A model generated the notes under the pieces. The model ran no database searches and was not told where the DNA came from. It saw only the letters and a list, made by a program, of their open reading frames with translations. A stretch of 64,000 bases of DNA from Duganella dendranthematis (GTDB lineage: Bacteria > Pseudomonadota > Gammaproteobacteria > Burkholderiales > Burkholderiaceae_D): the NCBI RefSeq assembly GCF_012849375.1, contig NZ_CP051684.1:3224001-3288000 (forward strand), written 5' to 3'. How positions within the stretch are numbered: position 1 is the stretch's first letter; each line of letters starts with the position of its first letter. Below are positions 57,354-64,000 of this stretch, piece by piece. Position numbers and translations under genes: made by a program.

Positions 57354-58234
57354 CTAGTCTTTGAGCAGGGCGCGTCGATATTGGATCGCTTCGCTCATAT
57401 GTGGTTCCTCGATGCGGTCGCTTTTTGCCAGGTCGGCGATGGTGCGTGCTACGCGCAGGATGCGGTGGTAGGCCCGGCCCGACCAATGGAAGGATTCCAT
57501 GCTTTGCTTGAGCTTGGATTTGCTGAGGCGGTCGAGTTTGCAGTAGTGGTCGATCTCGCGCGGCGTCAGGTATTGGTTGCGCTTGCCTTGGCGATTCAGT
57601 TGTAGCGTGGTGGCTGCCTGTACTCGCGCGGCAATCGCTGCGGAGGGTTCGCCATCTGCTGCGGCCGCAAGGGTTTCAGGCGAAACCGAGGCGACTTCAA
57701 TTTGAATGTCGATGCGGTCAAGCAGCGGGCTGGAGATCCGGTTTTGATAGCGCAGGATGATATCCGGTGTGCACCGGCAGGCGACGCTGGCGTGACCGGT
57801 GTATCCGCAGGGGCAGGGATTCATCGCCGCAATCAGCTGGAAGTGGGCAGGGAAATCCGCCTGCCGCGCCGCCCGCGAAATCGTGATGCGGCCCGACTCC
57901 ATTGGCTCACGCAATACGTCCAGGACGTGTCGGTTAAATTCGGGGAGCTCGTCGAGAAACAGCACGCCGCGATGGGCCAGCGAAATCTCGCCCGGACGCG
58001 GCACGCTGCCTCCGCCCACTAATGCCGGACCGGAAGAAGTGTGATGCGGCGCGCGAAAGGGCCGGTGCTTCCATTGCTCGATGCGGAAGCCGCCCGTCAG
58101 CGACTGCACGGCGGCGGACTCCAGCGCTTCCTCGTCGCTCATTTCCGGCAGCAGGCCGGCGAAGCGCGAGGCCAGCATGGTCTTGCCCGCGCCCGGCGGC
58201 CCCACCATCAGGACATTGTGTCCAATTGAGCCTT
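57354..58234 (-). pseudogene. comM: ComM/YifB AAA+ ATPase, 5' truncated
   Basis: The frame holds the C-terminal 290 or so residues of a protein of about 500. It begins GHNVLMVGPPGAGKTML (Walker A) and includes GVLFLDELPEFNRHVLDVLR (Walker B), the zinc-like CPCGYTGH and CRCT segment, and SPLLDRIDIQIEV, ending in the usual Mg-chelatase C-terminal domain. The N-terminal Lon-protease-like half is missing; an in-frame TGA lies at 58242-58244. ComM is a branch-migration helicase for natural transformation. The remaining frame could start at the ATG at 58208, but would lack the N-terminal domain. Confidence 0.88.
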
Positions 58235-58377
58235 TGTCTGCTCATGACGTGACACCAGCGGTATGTCTCAACATTGTGAAAAATGAACGGCTGCTTAAAG
58301 GAAAGCGTTTCTCTGTGTTAATATAATATTCCATAGTAGGTTATGGGATATTCGGAGATGGGTTTCATCCTATGTGA
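58235..58377. other. Junction between comM remnant and accessory DNA
   Basis: Recognisable comM sequence stops at about 58226-58234. The next bases start TGTCTGCTCATGACGTGACA, and TGTCTCAACATTG follows about 37 bases later, so TGTCTnnnCAT occurs twice. From here base composition becomes more AT-rich and gene direction changes. Consistent with the end of a mobile element; the second end is outside the window, so this is unproven. AATATAATATTCC near 58320-58332 may include a promoter -10 for the XRE gene. Confidence 0.45.
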
Positions 58378-58638
58378 ATGGCTAATCCTATTCACGACCC
58401 AAACTCAAAGGTGTTTCGGCAAATGTTGGTCGAAGCGCGTATGTCCAGCGGAATGTTACAGGCTGATCTGGCCGACAAACTCCAAAAGACACAATCTTTT
58501 GTTTCGAAGTATGAGCGCGGTGAACGACGCTTGGATTTTCCAGAGTTCGTTGCGATAGCGGATGCTCTTAGCCTCGACTTACTTCAGTTCATCGGAGAGT
58601 ACAAGGCGCGTATTGCTAAGGATCATCCGATGATTTAG
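58378..58638 (+). CDS. XRE-family helix-turn-helix regulator
   Basis: 86 residues. A single Cro/C1-type domain: ARMSSGMLQADLADKLQKTQ then SFVSKYERGERRLDFPEFV, with the recognition helix in TQSFVSKYERG. Small regulators of this kind are common in phages, integrative elements and restriction-modification loci. First gene after the comM junction, on the opposite strand to comM. No clear ribosome binding site. Confidence 0.85.
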   Translation: MANPIHDPNSKVFRQMLVEARMSSGMLQADLADKLQKTQSFVSKYERGERRLDFPEFVAIADALSLDLLQFIGEYKARIAKDHPMI

Positions 58639-58727
58639 TGCTCACACACTGACAAAACGCGCCGTTAGACCTTCACTGCCGAAGCTAAATTATTGGCACG
58701 CTCAGAGAGCGCAGTGGAGGTAGCTAC

Positions 58728-60158
58728 ATGAAGAAATACATTGTCACCGGATTTATCGCGTTCGCACTTGCAGGCTGTGGGGGCGGAGGTGGTGGAACAC
58801 CATTAACATCAACGCCAGTCAATCCGACCGCGCCGACGACACCAGCGCCAACGGTCACATTGGCGATGAGCCAGCCTAAGATCACGTTAGGATCGTCGGC
58901 CACACTCACATGGTCATCGACGAACGCAACGTCATGTACAGCATCCGGCGCATGGGCTGGTACGCAGGCTATCTCGGGCACGTCAGCACAGACGCCAACT
59001 GCTGCCGGTTCGGGAACGTACACGCTGACCTGCACTGGCGCTGGCGGCACTGCCAACCAATCGGTGTCGTTGATCGTTCCGATTCCAGTTCAGAAATCAT
59101 CATATTTGAACGCCAAGAATCTTGCTATCACGGCTCAAACTTTGCCCGTAGTCGATCCGACGTTCAACGAAGGCATACAGAGCGGTTATGCGTTTGCTGA
59201 CTTCTTCCAGGACGGTTCCCTATCGCTGGTTGCGTTCACTGAACACGATCCGCTTGATGGCTCATGGCCCCCGTCGGTCCAAGGTAAAGTGCATTTCTTT
59301 AAGAAAGATGCCAGCGGCAATTGGGTTGATAAGACATCGGGTCTGCTGAGTGATACGTCCGGTTGCACCTTGCCCCGAAAATTAGTCATCGTAGATTTCA
59401 ACAACGATGGCCTACCTGATGTGTTTGCTACATGCTCTGGACTTGATGTGGCTCCATATGCTGGCGAGAACTATCGCCTTCTCCTCAGTCAGGCAGACGG
59501 CACATACAAAAATGTCCTGCTGCCCTTCAGCGGATACGCGCATAGCGCATCTGCTGCTGATGTGAACGGTGATGGTAACGTCGATATCGTGGTGGCCGAC
59601 ATGAAGGGCCAGGGTGGAAAGACACCAATCTACTTCCTGATGGGTGATGGCAAGGGGGGCTTCACCGTAGATTACAGCCGCGCGGATCGTCCAGAATTCG
59701 AATACAAAACGGCCTTCTGGACTGTTGAACTATTGCAGGATGACGTGACGAAAAAATATACCCTCTTTGCTGGAGGAACTGAATCCTATGTTGACACATC
59801 CGGCGCGGCAGCAGGAGGCACCGGTACCGTGTTGATATCTGGTGACAGCACCGGCAACTTTGTCAACGGGAGCAAGATGATCCTTCCAGTAGCGAAGGGA
59901 TTTGAGACTGTGATGGACGTGGTTGTGCAAAAAAATACCGCCTACATTCTTCGTGTGCTATCTGAGCCATCGTACGGCGGCACTGCGATTCAGAAGGTCG
60001 ATTTAACGTCAGGCACTGGGTCCCTAATTTACTCGCATACCGGCTGGTATCCCGGAAAGTATTTGAACTTCCCGGCGCCGTGGTTTGCATGGATGGTGCC
60101 CGTCAACGGAAATCTGGTCAGTGAGAATGCTTTCTTCAACGTGACCGTACCTCAGTAA
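58728..60158 (+). CDS. FG-GAP/VCBS-repeat lipoprotein
   Basis: 476 residues. Lipobox LAGC (Cys about 17) followed by a Gly stretch and Pro/Thr linker, an Ig-like module (SSATLTWSSTNATSCTASG, about 60-120), then a propeller with calcium-binding loops DFNNDGLPDVF and DVNGDGNVDIVV. GGAGG lies seven bases before the ATG. Surface-anchored binding protein of unknown partner. Base composition is lower in GC than in the genes to the left. Confidence 0.8.
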   Translation: MKKYIVTGFIAFALAGCGGGGGGTPLTSTPVNPTAPTTPAPTVTLAMSQPKITLGSSATLTWSSTNATSCTASGAWAGTQAISGTSAQTPTAAGSGTYTLTCTGAGGTANQSVSLIVPIPVQKSSYLNAKNLAITAQTLPVVDPTFNEGIQSGYAFADFFQDGSLSLVAFTEHDPLDGSWPPSVQGKVHFFKKDASGNWVDKTSGLLSDTSGCTLPRKLVIVDFNNDGLPDVFATCSGLDVAPYAGENYRLLLSQADGTYKNVLLPFSGYAHSASAADVNGDGNVDIVVADMKGQGGKTPIYFLMGDGKGGFTVDYSRADRPEFEYKTAFWTVELLQDDVTKKYTLFAGGTESYVDTSGAAAGGTGTVLISGDSTGNFVNGSKMILPVAKGFETVMDVVVQKNTAYILRVLSEPSYGGTAIQKVDLTSGTGSLIYSHTGWYPGKYLNFPAPWFAWMVPVNGNLVSENAFFNVTVPQ

Positions 60159-60284
60159 CTTACTTGCTCGTGCCCGTGTCCGCCCTCTGTGGACATGGGT
60201 ATTTTTCTGCCGTCGAAAGAAGCGCGGGCAACAGGCCATTGCTATTGACGGTTCTGGATGCACAACGAATAGAACGAGGTTGCA

Positions 60285-61397
60285 GTGAAACGAATATTTT
60301 TTACTACCCTGATCGCATTGATAGGACTCGATGCCAGCGCCGCCAGCTTCGATTGCGCGATGGCTTCAACAGCAATTGAGAAAAGAATCTGCACGGATGC
60401 TCAACTTTCTGATCTCGACACTCAGTTGAGCCAGTCCTACAAAAAAACGATCAGTTCCGCCGCCGATGTTGATAGCGTCAAGGCGGTGCAGCGTGCATGG
60501 ATCACGACAGTACGTAACAAATGCCAGGATGCGACCTGTTTGAAGGATGCGTACTCTGCGCGGATAGCCCAGCTTGACGGAAAATCTGCTCCGCCTACAA
60601 ACACCATTCCGGCACTGAACGTAGCACCAACTGGTGCTCAAGATCAGCCGGAGGCCACCGATGTAGCAGCCAGTATTCCATTGAAAAGTGACAGCGCGGA
60701 ACTTCCCAGTAAGCAGCCGGTAACAGTCACACCGCCGCCATCCCCAAAAGCTAAAGTCAGCCCAACGGTCGCAGCGCCACCGATGCCAGCATCTGCCGAA
60801 GAACCGGCTCCAACGTCTCCGAAAGATCCCGGCATCGGCCTCACCGATTTATTCCAGGTCTTGTTTTCGATTGGCATGCTTGCATTGATTGTCGGAATGG
60901 TTCGCCCATCGTTAGCCGCAAGATGGATAACAACGCCAACGAGAAAACGCATCTTAGGCCTAATGCTGATCTACTTGATTCCAGTAGCATGGTTGTCGAG
61001 CTTCACGAGAACTCCAGAGCGTATCGCATACGATACCAGCGTAAAAGAACAAAAGGAGGCCGAACGACAGGCGAAACGCGTCGAACAAGAAAATCGATCT
61101 GGTTCGGGTGGCGGCAATAGACGCGGCTCACGTTACGAAAACGAGGTAAATCGTTTCGTCGCAATCGTACACAGGGCAAAAAGTTCAGGTGCCATGTCGC
61201 GCAATCCCTCCTGCGAAGCTGCTGTAGAAGATTTCTATAGCCAGTACAGAGGTTCAATGCAGAACGACATAGAGAGCGCAAGAAGAAATGACCCGACATC
61301 AAGCATCGGACTACTTCCATCGGCGCTAGATACGGCTGCTTCTCAGCTTTCGATATCAACCTCGAATATCACCAGCCTGTGCTTCAATGGTCAATAA
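60285..61397 (+). CDS. LprI-domain membrane protein
   Basis: 370 residues from a GTG at 60285 (GAGG six bases upstream). A signal peptide ending ASAAS leads to an LprI-type lysozyme-inhibitor N-terminal domain (FDCAMASTAIEKRICTD, VQRAWITTVRNKC, with paired cysteines; about 22-100). Then a Pro/Ala-rich linker (about 100-180), two hydrophobic segments (LFSIGMLALIVGMV and LGLMLIYLIPVAWL), a charged KEQKEAERQAKRVEQ helix, and a C-terminal domain with two further cysteines. The N-terminal domain would be periplasmic. Function unknown; protection against lysozyme is only a family-based guess. Confidence 0.7.
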   Translation: MKRIFFTTLIALIGLDASAASFDCAMASTAIEKRICTDAQLSDLDTQLSQSYKKTISSAADVDSVKAVQRAWITTVRNKCQDATCLKDAYSARIAQLDGKSAPPTNTIPALNVAPTGAQDQPEATDVAASIPLKSDSAELPSKQPVTVTPPPSPKAKVSPTVAAPPMPASAEEPAPTSPKDPGIGLTDLFQVLFSIGMLALIVGMVRPSLAARWITTPTRKRILGLMLIYLIPVAWLSSFTRTPERIAYDTSVKEQKEAERQAKRVEQENRSGSGGGNRRGSRYENEVNRFVAIVHRAKSSGAMSRNPSCEAAVEDFYSQYRGSMQNDIESARRNDPTSSIGLLPSALDTAASQLSISTSNITSLCFNGQ

Positions 61398-61764
61398 TTT
61401 ACTTTTGATCAGGCCCAGCAAGGGCATAATTCGGACGTGCGCAGCCACATGCTATTTGCTCATGCACTTCTACGCAATGGCCGCGCATGCCGCCGAGTTC
61501 GCAGAACGTATAAAGGTCGGTCAGGTTCTACAGCCTACAGACCGATCATGTCAGAGCTACTATTCGCTTTATCCAGCAGGCATCGCCTGCTTGAAGGATG
61601 TGGAGTATAGAAGGCTCTTTCGCGTAACGTACAGGTTCGCTGGCGAAGTTAAAACGGCTGATTTAGATTGGTATCCCGAGAAAAAATTTGCAGTTACAGA
61701 ATACGGAGTTCCAATCGATCCTGATACATCTAATCAGTTCAAGACTGAGCATGATCGAAACTAA
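61387..61764 (+). CDS. Hypothetical secreted protein
   Basis: 125 residues, overlapping the preceding gene by 11 bases. A hydrophobic segment around 15-36 ending AAHAAEFAER suggests a signal peptide. The mature part has paired cysteines (DRSCQSYYSLYPAGIACLK) and a beta-rich end (VTYRFAGEVKTADLDWYP). No family recognised. The overlap suggests it acts with the LprI-domain protein. Confidence 0.55.
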   Translation: MVNNLLLIRPSKGIIRTCAATCYLLMHFYAMAAHAAEFAERIKVGQVLQPTDRSCQSYYSLYPAGIACLKDVEYRRLFRVTYRFAGEVKTADLDWYPEKKFAVTEYGVPIDPDTSNQFKTEHDRN

Positions 61765-61778
61765 TTGCTTAGACTGTG

Positions 61779-61973
61779 ATGGCAAGCGTATCGTTGTTTG
61801 ATGGCGATGGCCGCCGGGTTGGTTTCACCGAAACTCGGTCCAACGGCAACATCGTCGCGTACTCCTCAGAAGGAAGGCCACTAGGCTACTACTGTGCGAC
61901 TTCGAAATATACCTTCGAGTGGCATGGCCGTCGCGTCGGCAGTGGCAACCAGATTGGCCTGCTGTTTCGATGA
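61779..61973 (+). CDS. Small GRRVG-repeat protein
   Basis: 64 residues. Three short repeats of about 20 residues are visible: LFDGDGRRVGFTET, YSSEGRPLGYYCAT and FEWHGRRVGSGNQ, each a probable beta hairpin. Start could be GTG 61776 or ATG 61779. Its stop overlaps the next start (ATGA). Repeats of this kind occur in small plasmid and integrative-element proteins, but I cannot name a function. Confidence 0.55.
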   Translation: MASVSLFDGDGRRVGFTETRSNGNIVAYSSEGRPLGYYCATSKYTFEWHGRRVGSGNQIGLLFR

Positions 61974-62227
61974 ACGCGAAGCTGGACAAGCTTGTTGATC
62001 GTGGTGACCGCATGTTGGTCGAGCTGGCGAAGGCAGTATTCATCACCCAGCGTGAGGTATCGGTATCGTTGATGCAGCGCCACTTGAGAATCGGCTATCG
62101 TCATGCACTGAACATCATGGCGCAGTTAGAGCAAGCCGGCATCGTCACTGAGCTTAACGCCGACAATGTCCGAACCCTCACGGCAGAATACGTGCGTGTG
62201 GACAATGTGACGCGAGGGCCGCCATGA
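61970..62227 (+). CDS. Stand-alone FtsK-gamma-like winged-helix protein
   Basis: 85 residues. The core REVSVSLMQRHLRIGYRHAL then NIMAQLEQAGIVTEL closely matches the gamma domain of FtsK, which reads KOPS sequences and activates XerD (typical FtsK form: a helix, SxxxLQRxxRIGYNRA, then a helix and GIVS). No ATPase motor is attached. It is coupled to its neighbours on both sides by four-base overlaps. Likely binds DNA; whether it acts on Xer recombination or represses an element promoter is open. Confidence 0.75.
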   Translation: MNAKLDKLVDRGDRMLVELAKAVFITQREVSVSLMQRHLRIGYRHALNIMAQLEQAGIVTELNADNVRTLTAEYVRVDNVTRGPP

Positions 62228-62565
62228 AAATCACCGTCATGGATCGAGTACTTTTTGCCAGCCGTCGTTTTTACAATCGCACGGTCGGTGCGCACATCAT
62301 CAGTTGGAGCAATGATCGGCTTACGATCTTCGGCATCAGCATCATGTCGAAGAGCGCCCTCGATATGTTGAACTCGAAGCAGGCCAGCGAAAATCTCAAG
62401 GCCGGAGTGTCAGCTGAGGAGCATCTGGAAGTTCGTCAGGCGCTGGCGATGATCAGCGTCCCGCCGAAGCCCGAGCTGCCGGACGGTACGTTCTCCGACA
62501 GGCAGAAAGCCGAGGACGGTATCTGTCTTGTCTGGAGTCGCTTCTATGTCTTTTTCGCTACATGA
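62224..62565 (+). CDS. Hypothetical protein
   Basis: 113 residues, start overlapping the preceding stop (ATGA). Basic N-terminus (MDRVLFASRRFYNRTVGAH), then SMSKSAL-type helices and a Pro-rich PPKPELPDGTFSDRQ. No family recognised. Kept as a gene because of translational coupling and length. Confidence 0.5.
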   Translation: MKITVMDRVLFASRRFYNRTVGAHIISWSNDRLTIFGISIMSKSALDMLNSKQASENLKAGVSAEEHLEVRQALAMISVPPKPELPDGTFSDRQKAEDGICLVWSRFYVFFAT

Positions 62566-62645
62566 CCTTGGCTAATGCCAGTCTAGACAAGTAGCCTGCC
62601 CACAGGCCTTATCCATCAGGCCGATGCCGCGTCTACGCCAACATC

Positions 62646-62666
62646 GAAGGCTAATCAGAAGCCTTC
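62646..62666. terminator. Hairpin between convergent genes
   Basis: GAAGGCT and AGCCTTC form a perfect 7-bp stem with a 7-base loop, 17 bases from the stop of the minus-strand gene. There is no T run on either side, so termination is uncertain. Confidence 0.3.
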
Positions 62667-62682
62667 CTGGGATCGCAGGCGC

Positions 62683-63456
62683 TTAGGTTGATAGATCAAG
62701 GTCTGGTTCAGCTACTGATGTCCCTGAAATGGTCAGGTAGACGGTCGGATACGACTTCGCTAGCAATGGCAACTGCTCAGTACTTCCGTCTACGCTCGCT
62801 ATCAGCAAGTGCCAAAGCACGCTACCCATCGGATTGGTGTCGCGCAGTTCCTCGACCATGCGCAAAGCATGAGTTTGGCGAACTAGAGCTTCAAATGGGG
62901 TGAGCGCCGCATCATCGAAGATCGACTCATCGACGACGATTAGCGTTGGCTTGAAGGACGATACCGACGCCAGAAATTCCTGTTCCACTTCTTCATCGCC
63001 GCAGTCATCGAGGTTGCAGAAGTCAATCCACAGTTTGCCGATCTGCTCATGTGCATACATCAGCTTGCATTGTGCGATGGCGTCGAGTTGAACACTGGTG
63101 CCTGCCACAGCTAGTTCGAGGCCAGCGATCTTGAACATGAGCTGTTCGGATATGCGACACAAGTCATCAGTGACACCGACCCAAATGACGTGTCCGCCGC
63201 TACTGGCGAACTGCTGCGCCAAGGTAAGGATTATTGCGTCGGTGTCGGTGGTGTAAGTGCTTCGGATCACGTAGTTGGTTTGAGGTTCCCAATGCTGTAA
63301 CTGCGACTTGATTGCCAAGCCCAAGGGGATTTTCGGTGGTAGGTACTTCGCCAGCCACTGCTGGGCAAGAAGGCCGATTGGTGTTCTTGTCGCGCTTGTG
63401 GATTCGTTGATTTCGTCTCTTGCCGTGTTCGTGGGCATATTGCTGTTGATGTTCAT
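62683..63456 (-). CDS. RecA/DnaB-like fold protein lacking a P-loop
   Basis: 257 residues, with GGAG six bases before the ATG. About 55-110 resembles a RecA/DnaB core in pattern: a beta strand and helix (DTDAIILTLAQQFASSGGHV then IWVGVTDDLCRISEQLMFKI) as in helicases that read GKRVLFFSLEM. A Walker B-like PTLIVVDESIFDD follows near 180. At the expected Walker A the sequence is STYTTDTDAI, with no GK[ST]. Either a degenerate ATPase kept for structure or a different fold; function unknown. Transcribed against the preceding small genes. Confidence 0.45.
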   Translation of the reverse strand: MNINSNMPTNTARDEINESTSATRTPIGLLAQQWLAKYLPPKIPLGLAIKSQLQHWEPQTNYVIRSTYTTDTDAIILTLAQQFASSGGHVIWVGVTDDLCRISEQLMFKIAGLELAVAGTSVQLDAIAQCKLMYAHEQIGKLWIDFCNLDDCGDEEVEQEFLASVSSFKPTLIVVDESIFDDAALTPFEALVRQTHALRMVEELRDTNPMGSVLWHLLIASVDGSTEQLPLLAKSYPTVYLTISGTSVAEPDLDLST

Positions 63457-63959
63457 GTAGTGCTCCGCTTCGCCTCCAGTGGCGGTGATGATTCTGGATG
63501 CAGATATTTATCAGCCGCGCATCAAAGCGACGTGGAGGCAAACGTGAAATTTTCGGGTGACATGTGTTTTATCCTTGACGCGGATTGTTGCTTTCCGCTA
63601 TTGTGTAGTCAGCGTTAAGTACTTCAACCCAACTACGCTGCCAGATTTTGCGGACACTCTCCGCGCCTCGTGGGTAACACGGCCGACACAGAGCGGCACC
63701 ATCACTCAGTTTGATGGAAGGGGCAGGCTGAAATTCTTTCATTCGGTATTTTGGATGTGGGAGTTCGCCTGCGAATCTGACAGAGTCTCTTAGACGGCTT
63801 ACCTCCGTCTCGCGTCTCTGCAAATTCACAGGCTGCTACCCAACCGATCATCCGATTAATATCGTATGACTCGTGTTTGCGCGTCTTCGCGCTGCTCGCT
63901 GTCTGTCGAAGGAATTTCATTTTTAACCTAACCATTAAATCTGAAAAGGCAGTTACCTC
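63457..63959. other. Intergenic region of about 500 bases
   Basis: Two overlapping reading frames of about 80 codons exist (63557-63793 plus, 63569-63829 minus), but neither has a convincing ribosome binding site or a recognisable protein pattern. A possible promoter is TTGACG 63575-63580 with TATTGT 63599-63604 (spacer 18). The long untranslated stretch could be a regulatory leader for the gene at 63960. Confidence 0.35.
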
Positions 63960-64000
63960 ATGTTCGCACTCAATATCCCTACGTCCTCCAATGTTGCTGA
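63960..64000 (+). CDS. Possible gene start, cut by window edge
   Basis: An ATG at 63960 opens MFALNIPTSSNVA and is still open at the edge. AAAAGG lies eleven bases upstream. Too short to identify. Confidence 0.3.
   Translation, partial: MFALNIPTSSNVA

Noticed and set aside
63557..63829. Two overlapping frames of about 80 codons on opposite strands
   Set aside because: No convincing start signals, no domain pattern and mutual overlap; treated as non-coding.

Overview
This window looks like a chromosomal segment of a GC-rich betaproteobacterium, most likely Oxalobacteraceae (Massilia, Duganella or Janthinobacterium type). The evidence is the 16S/23S sequence type, the neighbourhood trpE-gph-rpe-apaG-mltA, the DUF2868/DUF3482 pair, the PEP-CTERM protein and the style of the cobalamin cluster. 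No database search was possible; family names come from motifs visible in the translated sequence.

Layout. 1-6130: trp operon start (trpE 5' end, preceded by a trp leader peptide with four Trp codons and an attenuator terminator), gph, rpe, apaG, a 27-residue membrane peptide, mltA, uspA, an MFS exporter and an enoyl-CoA hydratase. 6101-11520: rRNA operon 1 (16S, tRNA-Ile, tRNA-Ala, 23S, 5S). 11539-17575: DUF2868/DUF3482 membrane-GTPase pair, AraC regulator, a truncated short-chain dehydrogenase, and a TetR regulator divergent from a YbfB-type MFS transporter with tandem operators between them. 17547-22723: rRNA operon 2, without spacer tRNAs. 22794-31118: esterase-like lipoprotein, PEP-CTERM protein, PhyH-like dioxygenase, DHA2 exporter, PhoD-like phosphatase. 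31115-44867: a cobalamin cluster on the minus strand. 44906-50086: rRNA operon 3, again without spacer tRNAs. 50120-56678: a large periplasmic-propeller histidine kinase, DUF1840, a lipoprotein and an M1 aminopeptidase. 56776-58234: a decayed toxin-antitoxin pair and a comM gene cut off just upstream of its Walker A motif. 58235-64000: an AT-richer accessory segment (XRE regulator, lipoprotein, LprI-domain membrane protein, a chain of overlapping small genes including a stand-alone FtsK-gamma-like protein, and a RecA/DnaB-like protein with no recognisable P-loop). It is probably the end of a mobile element that disrupted comM.

How the genes work together. The cobalamin genes form two transcription units. 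cobT-cobS-cobC starts beside rRNA operon 3. btuB-btuC-btuD-cobO-cobB-cobU-cbiB-cobD-btuF-cobQ-bluB starts behind a cobalamin riboswitch whose promoter -10 overlaps the cobC stop codon. Together they encode corrinoid uptake, adenosylation, amidation, aminopropanol attachment, lower-ligand (DMB) synthesis and nucleotide-loop assembly; no corrin-ring genes are present here. All three rRNA operons point the same way and each has two conserved promoters. As direct 5-kb repeats, operons 2 and 3 bracket the cobalamin cluster and could allow its deletion or duplication by recombination.
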